Source: Castanea sativa (lineage: Eukaryota; Streptophyta; Magnoliopsida; Fagales; Fagaceae). Taken from it: a stretch of 64,000 nucleotides of DNA. This document shows, in pieces, positions 58,499 through 64,000 of the stretch. The first letter of the stretch is position 1. Each line of letters starts with the position of its first letter. Both the position numbers and the translations under genes were made by a program. The stretch lies in contig NC_134013.1 in assembly GCF_040712315.1 (NCBI RefSeq), positions 35,003,001 to 35,067,000 on the forward strand. The letters are read 5' to 3'. The notes under the pieces were generated by a model. The model ran no database searches and was not told the DNA's origin. It was given only the letters and a program-made list of their open reading frames with translations.

Positions 58499-59930
58499 AT
58501 GCTGGGAAATATGCGTGCAGAGTACGATGCTCCTGTTGGGAAGAATGCGTGCAAGCTTGTCAATCAAATTGGCGTACAAGTGCGAAGTAATTTGTCTAAT
58601 TATAATGTGAAAAATTGGAAAAGTGTTGATGTTGCTACTAGAGATGTGGTGCTTCAAAATATAGCGGTAAATTTACATTAATAACGTCTAACTTGTCTTT
58701 GTTTTCATTAAGCATATTAAATTTATATAATAATATTTTTATAATACATATACACTTCATTTTACAGGATCAGTTTGAGCTACACGGAGATTCCAACTTG
58801 GTAACAAAAGCATTAAATACAAAATGTGGAAGATTATTGAGTTGCAACTCCAACAAGTTGCATCAAACTTATAAAAAGCTTGTAGAATCTCATGGTGCTG
58901 ACTATGCAAGAAGCCACCCGCCAAAAAATGCCACACTTGAGCAATGGACTGGACTCATTAATGGGAAATGGACTAATAAGGATTGGCTGGAAAATTATTT
59001 ATGCGTATATTTTTATTATCCAATGTTTACTATATTATGTTGTCAAATGATTAACTTAATACTTAGATGAAGTAAATGTATATTGTTTTATTCATGATTT
59101 AATAAGTATCTTGAATGTTTTGTATTAGGAAAAATCAAGAAAGAACTCTAAAAATAGGAAGAAAACTTCAGGCAAACATAGATGCGGGACAAAGGCACTT
59201 GCTGTTAGGGTTGATGAGGAGGTGAATGTTTTTTTGATTTCCTTAAACCTCAATATATTACATGTTGTGATTAATTAACTATATCTATCTAACCCTCGAA
59301 TGTTAATTAATCAAATAAATAATAATGGCGGTCAAGTTCCTGAATTGGCAAAAATCTTCAAAGATGTTCATTTCAATCCAAATACGAATATATGGATACA
59401 CCATGAGGATGAAGTGACATATGTATGTGTAGCATTCCATCCCTATCATTTCATTTCTATCATGTTTGTAAAGCTATAACATATGTAGTATTAATGTTGT
59501 GATTGTCTGTTTCTTTCTCTCTTTTAAATGATAGGAAACTATTCTCAAAGTGCAAGAGGATCATTGTCAAGATCCTAATGCAATTCCCCTTACACAAGAG
59601 GAGATTTCAAACTTGGTTTTTAAGAAGAAGTCCGGTATTGTAAAAGGACTTGGCATGAGACCTTCTTCTTCTCTAGTAACCACCGCTTCATCTAATTCCT
59701 CGGTGGAGTATATCCAACGGCTAGAAAATGAGATAATTGAGCTCAAAGAGGCAAGAGTTAGGGACCAAGAGGAGCGAGTTAGGGAGCGAGTTAGGGAGCA
59801 AGAGGCACGAGCTAGGGAGCAAGAGGCACGAGCTAAGTAAGAAGAGGTCCAACAAAATATTCTTAACTTTTTGAGGAGCAAGGGTTATGATGATGCTCTT
59901 ACCTATGGGGGTGGTTCATCTTCAAGTTAA
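58499..59930 (+). pseudogene. CACTA-associated Ptta/En/Spm-type protein, multi-exon, 5'-truncated
   Basis: The likely exons are to 58666, 58768-59004, 59129-59221, about 59311-59422 and 59535-59930. All have usable GT or AG borders except the acceptor before 59311, where no AG is visible. The first exon has the conserved PVGKNACKL...RNLSNY...W motif of plant En/Spm-associated (Transposase_24-like) proteins. The second carries RSHPPKNATLEQWTGLI, and the last ends with an Arg/Glu-rich coiled coil (LENEIIELKEAR and REQEARA repeats). These proteins are thought to bind the subterminal repeats of CACTA elements. A TAA at 59838 shortens the last exon by 30 codons. The N-terminal exons are lost. Confidence 0.75.
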
Positions 59931-60429
59931 AACACTTATTGGTTAGTACTTTATATTACATTTGAAAATCTATATTTGCTTTCTACAACTTATAAATTAG
60001 GAGTTGTGATTTTAATTCATTGGTGTGGCTACTCTTAATGCATTGTTAGAAATGTTTCTTATAACATAGTTAATGTTTTTACTTTAAGATTTTAATGTAG
60101 TATTATTTTTATATTTGTGCAGATTTCTTATTGGTGGCTTTTAGGAGATTTACTTTTGGCATTACTTGAAGACATATGAGGACATCTTTCATTAGTTCAA
60201 ACACATAATTATGCTACACTTTTGTATTGTTATAAAACATCTTGAGTTATTGTATGTATTGCAAACTTTTATTGTATGGAAGTTGTTTGAATTGGATGCT
60301 TCTTTTATTTTTTACTTGTGGAATGTATAGATCTTTTTTTTTTTATAAATGTGTTGTTCAAATTTGAGGTTTTAATAATGTAATGACGGGTTACAGGTTA
60401 ATATCAAAGCTATGAAAAAAATAAAAACA

Positions 60430-60955
60430 GGAAATAAGTTTTAGCGACGAATTTTTTCGTCACAAATATTGCAACAAAAAATTGTTTTAGTGACGAAATA
60501 TTTCGTCACTAAATGTAGCAAAATTTTGTAAGAAATGGTTTTAGTGACGAAAATTTTCGTCACTATATGTGCCTGGATTTTCTTAAAAATAGTTTTAGTG
60601 ACGAATTTTTTCGTCGCTATATGTACCCGAAAATAGTTTTAGTGACAAAATTATTCGTCACTAAATATCAATTTAATAAACTGAAGTGTTTTTAGTGACG
60701 AAATATTTTCGTCACTGAATAGTGTTTTTAGCGAGGAAAACATTTAGCGACGAAATATTTTCATCGCTAAAAGTTTTTTCTTTTTAAAACAAATCAGACT
60801 TTTAGTGACGAAAATTTTCGTCGCTAGGACTTTTAGCGACGGGGTTTTAGCGACAAAATGAGTTTCGTCACTAAAAGTCCGATTTCGTCGCTAAAGGTTC
60901 TTAGTGACGAAAAACTAGACTTTTAGTGACGAATTTTTTCCTCACTAAAAATACA
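60430..60955. repeat. CACTA subterminal repeat array (TTTAGTGACGAAA palindromes)
   Basis: About fifteen degenerate copies of TTTAG(T/C)GACGAAA occur in both orientations, often paired head to head as GTGACGAAAATTTTCGTCAC. Such arrays near CACTA ends are binding sites for the element-encoded protein. Variation between GTGACG and GCGACG runs through the array. Confidence 0.92.
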
Positions 60956-60968
60956 TTTTGTTGTAGTG

Positions 60969-61500
60969 AATGGCTAGAAATTCCTCAACGTGATCCTCGG
61001 AAACTTGTGAAATCTGGTCCATGGTGATGAATTTTTGGTGAAGACAAATCTGGTTTCGTTGATTCCAGACGGTCCAAGCAGTTGTGGTGAACAGTTTTGG
61101 ATTCCTATCATGCATCAGCACCCAAGTCGTGAGTTGCTTGAAATTAAGGAATTGGGTTATGCTCCTAAAATCCTAAAGCTCATCATCAGCCCAGACAGTA
61201 ACCAACTCGATGCAAATCCATAATGCATGCAGGGGATCCTCCAAAGCCAAGGAGCAGCAATCACATATGGGGTCTGTGATGATGGTACGTCAAACTAGAT
61301 TTTTCTTTGAAGCTAACGTGTTTTTGTAAGCTCTCCAAATGAAATTTCTATCTTTTTTGGAGTCCGCAAAGCCCAAACCCCTTTCCACAAGATTGTCTTG
61401 GTTACTGTTGAAAGCAATAAGAAGTGTACTCGGGTTCAAACTAAGTATGCCTACAAAGTTGAAGGGGCGACCACTGATCAAGTCAATCAAATAGATAGCA
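60969..61500 (-). mobile_element. LINE remnant, zf-RVT and linker part, split by the CACTA element
   Basis: On the minus strand there is FIWRAYKNTLASKKNLV, then ICDCCSLALEDPLHALW with the Cys/His ligands of the zf-RVT region, then FTTTAWTVWNQRNQ. These are the parts that precede the RNase H in plant LINEs. Stops interrupt the frame near 61290 and 61187. The junction with the Copia element is between about 61500 and 61580. Together with 57942-58498 this makes one split LINE. Confidence 0.8.
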
Positions 61501-61579
61501 GATAGGGTAACTGGGCTAGTGCAAACTTACTTGAAATGATTGAAGTTGTCGCTTACCATGAGTATTTCATCCATGCCAC

Positions 61580-61819
61580 TGATGAAGCTATGCCACGTGG
61601 CTAGAAGCAGTTACCAAACTTGTATCAATGTACATGTGGACAAGAAGTCAGAACTGATGTAACTATTTTTCCTTTATTTTCGGTGTTAGTTACTTCCTTT
61701 AATTGAACAGAGTGTATATATAGGTATAGTTATGTATTGTCATTTCATTCTTGCAATTCTTTCTCCGCAATCAATAAGATCAGAGGTTCTATTTAGAGAG
61801 AGGGTTCTAGAATTTTATA
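61580..61819 (+). mobile_element. Putative 5' LTR of a Copia element
   Basis: It begins TGATGAAGCTATGCCACG and ends just before the primer-binding site (the terminal CA appears changed to TA). TATATATAG at 61715-61723 would be its promoter. The left boundary is a best guess because the second LTR is outside the window. Confidence 0.55.
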
Positions 61820-61832
61820 TGGTTTTAGAGCT
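61820..61832 (+). other. Primer-binding site, initiator Met-tRNA type
   Basis: TGGTTTTAGAGCT resembles TGGTATCAGAGC, the complement of the plant initiator methionine tRNA, with two changes. It stands between the putative LTR and the gag start. Confidence 0.65.
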
Positions 61833-61847
61833 CAAAGAAGCACAACA

Positions 61848-64000
61848 ATGGCGTCCACTAAGTCAAATGATCCATCTGATCCAGTTCACGCTCAAGCTTC
61901 ACACTCTGTTTTGAATTCCAGCAATGATACAACTATTCCTATTCCTCCCAATCCTTATTTTCTTAGTTCAAGTGAAAATCCAAGGAACATATTGGTTACA
62001 CAACCACTCCTTGGGATGAAGAACTATCAGTCATGGTCCAGAGCAATGATTCTTGCTCTCACTGCGAAGAAGAAGATTGGTTTTGTTAATGGCAAAATCA
62101 CAAAACCAAATTTGGATTCGCCTTTATATGAAGATTGGGAGAGCTGTAATACCATGGTTCTTTCTTGGGTGATCAAATCCATGCATGTGAATGTGTTCAA
62201 TAGCATCATGTATTGTGAAACAGCTAAGGAGATGTGGATCAAATTGCAGAATGTCTTTGCACAAGGCAATGGTCCCAAAATTTACAACATGCAGAGAGAG
62301 ATTTCTCATATCACTCAAAATCAGATGACAGTGACAAAGTACTACACCAAATTCAAGAGGTTATGGGATCAATTACTCAACTATGAACCACTTCCACAAT
62401 GTTCTTGTGGTGCTATGAAGTTGTTGAATGCTTCACACAACAAGGCCTATGACATGAGGTTTCTAATGGGACTTGAGAATTTTAAGACTCTACGTAGTCA
62501 AATTCTCACATATGATCATTTTCCTTCAATGAGTAAAGTGTATGCTCTAGTTCTTCAAGAAGAATCGCACAAAACCATTGGTCATGGAGGTTCCAGTGCA
62601 AGTCAGAATGATGTAGTAGCAATGTATGCCAATTCAAAGAGAAATTCTGGAAACACTACTTGGAATAAAGGGAATGGAAAGAAGGCCCTTTTGCACACAC
62701 TGCAACATCCCTAGACATACAATTGAGAAATGTTATAAGCTGCATGGTTATCCATCAGGATACAAGCCTAAAGGAAAAAGGAATGCTATTGCAAATAAGG
62801 TTCTTCTAATCTGAGCAGTGGAGCAGACAATTCCTCATCTAGAAGCAATTTGTGCCCTATATCCAAGGCACAATGTGAGCAGCTATTGGCATACCTTACT
62901 ACAGGTCCTGGAGTTGGAGATGCACATCATGCAGCTATTGTGAGGGCTTCTAGTGTGGCTAGTGTGGATTGCAATCCTAGTGGTGCTCTTGAAGTGAATA
63001 TCTCACGGCCACAAAACAATCTTGCCTCTTGTTCCAATGTCATGTCAAGTATTACTTCTCACATACCTTACACTCCAAACTTATCACATTCTATATTCTC
63101 TGCCAAAATTGTCAATAAGAATGTGTTAAGTAAATCATATTGGGTCATTGATACAGGAGCTACAAACCATATGGTATATTCTATTTCCTGTTTCTTTTCA
63201 ATTACTGCCACTCTCAATACACATATTAATCTACCTAATGGTGAAGTCGCTCTTGTCACACACATATCCACTGTTAGGATTTCAAATACTCTTTTGCTTC
63301 AAAATGTTCTATGCGTGCCTTCATTCATTTTCAACCTTATTTCTGTCAGTCAATTGGCAAAGTCCATCCTTTGTTGTCTCATATACTTTGGCAATTTATG
63401 CTTTATCCAAGACCTTGCTCATTGGAGCACGATTGGTTTGGGTAAGGAGATCAATGGTCTTTACTTGCTGCAAAAGGGAGAATCAACTTCAACCTCAAAT
63501 TGTTTGTCTGCTTCTATTTTAGATTATGCTAATAAGATTGTTTCAGCTTTTGTTAATAAGATGCAGCCTTACATTTGACATGCTAGGTTAAGGCATTTGT
63601 CTGATGCAAAATTAGCTTTGCTGAATAAGAACAATGTATCTTTTGTCAATTCTAATGAAACATTTCATTGTGATATTTGTCCTCTTGCAAAACAGAAAAG
63701 ATTTCCTTTTAATCCTAGTTCCCATATCTCCAATGAATGTTTTGATTTGATTCATTGTGACTTGTGGGGACCCTTTTCTGTTTCTACCATTGATGGATGC
63801 AAGTTTTTCTTAACTATTGTAGATGATTGTTCAAAATGTACCTGGGTATATTTGTTAAAGCATAAGTCCCAGACACAATTCTACTTAGAACAGTTTTGTA
63901 CAATGGTTGAAACTCAATTTGCAAGGAAAGTTAAATGAATTAGGATAGATAATAGTACTGAGTTTATAATGAAAGGTTTCTTTGAACAAAAGGGCATTTT
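61848..64000 (+). pseudogene. Copia gag-pol: gag, zinc knuckle, protease, GAG-pre-integrase, integrase (runs off window)
   Basis: The gag starts at ATG 61848. It carries the plant Copia gag domain with NYQSWSRAMILAL, WVIKSMHVNVFNSI and EMWIKLQNVF. A frameshift near 62680 separates it from the CCHC knuckle CTHCNIPRHTIEKC, which is followed by TGA 62812. The protease motif VIDTGATNHM lies near 63144-63173. After TGA 63576 (apparently an original Trp) the GAG-pre-integrase zinc finger HARLRHLS...CDICPLAKQ follows, and then the integrase core with the first Asp in IHCDLWGPF and the second in IVDDCSKCTW. TGA 63936 interrupts before IRIDNSTEF. RT and RNase H would lie beyond 64000. It is inactive. 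Confidence 0.9.

Larger units (their letters stand above)
58499..60968 (+). mobile_element. CACTA (En/Spm) transposon, 5'-truncated
   Basis: The right end reads, inward, CACTACAACAAAATGTA, the diagnostic CACTA terminus. It is preceded by a dense subterminal repeat block. The left terminus is missing: coding sequence begins directly next to the LINE piece at about 58499. Because LINE sequence lies on both sides in matching order, the CACTA inserted into the LINE and later lost its left end together with a little LINE sequence. Confidence 0.9.

Overview
This is plant nuclear DNA, most probably from a woody dicot. The genes have GT-AG introns, the intergenic DNA is AT-rich with long mononucleotide and CT/AT/AAT runs, and most of the window is layered transposable elements of plant families (hAT, CACTA, MULE-type MITEs, Tat-lineage Gypsy, Copia, L1-type LINEs, SINEs). 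The overall look would fit Fagales, but that is an impression, not a demonstration.

Two genes look intact, both on the minus strand. One is a two-exon cytochrome P450 of the CYP78A family, closest to CYP78A7 (12997-10733). The other is a two-exon Gfo/Idh/MocA-type NAD(P)-binding oxidoreductase of the At4g09670 kind (32461-28484). A broken piece of a class I small heat-shock protein gene lies at 46083-46375.

Layout. 1-1165: promoter and leader of a decayed LTR element or pararetrovirus-like element. 1374-3206: LINE remnant. 4720-9008: decayed hAT transposon with intact ends and an 8-bp target duplication. 9041-9781 and 13367-14116: two solo LTRs of one family, each with its own 5-bp target duplication, on either side of the P450 gene. 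14117-28480: gene-free DNA with microsatellites, MITEs, SINEs and a GC-rich non-autonomous hAT element. 28484-32461: oxidoreductase gene. 32483-35298: about 1.1-kb upstream segment of that gene in three tandem copies, the third broken by a non-autonomous hAT element. A Tat-type Gypsy element (A, 35936-42697) sits inside that hAT element. Its pol is on the minus strand and a spliced antisense ORF is on the plus strand. Element A stops abruptly at a 2-kb near-perfect palindrome (42698-44693). After the palindrome come an intact copy of the same hAT element and its flank in inverted orientation (44707-45633).

46448-56822 is a second, complete but decayed Tat-type Gypsy element (B) with both LTRs, primer-binding site, gag, pol, a hairpin-rich minisatellite and its own antisense ORF. 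57942-61500 is a LINE split by a CACTA transposon. 61580 to the window end is the 5' part of a decayed Copia element.

I see no new cellular pathway. The most unusual objects are the intron-containing antisense ORFs with their own TATA boxes in both Gypsy elements, the 2-kb palindrome at the truncation point of element A, the triplicated upstream region of the oxidoreductase gene, and the hairpin minisatellite of element B.
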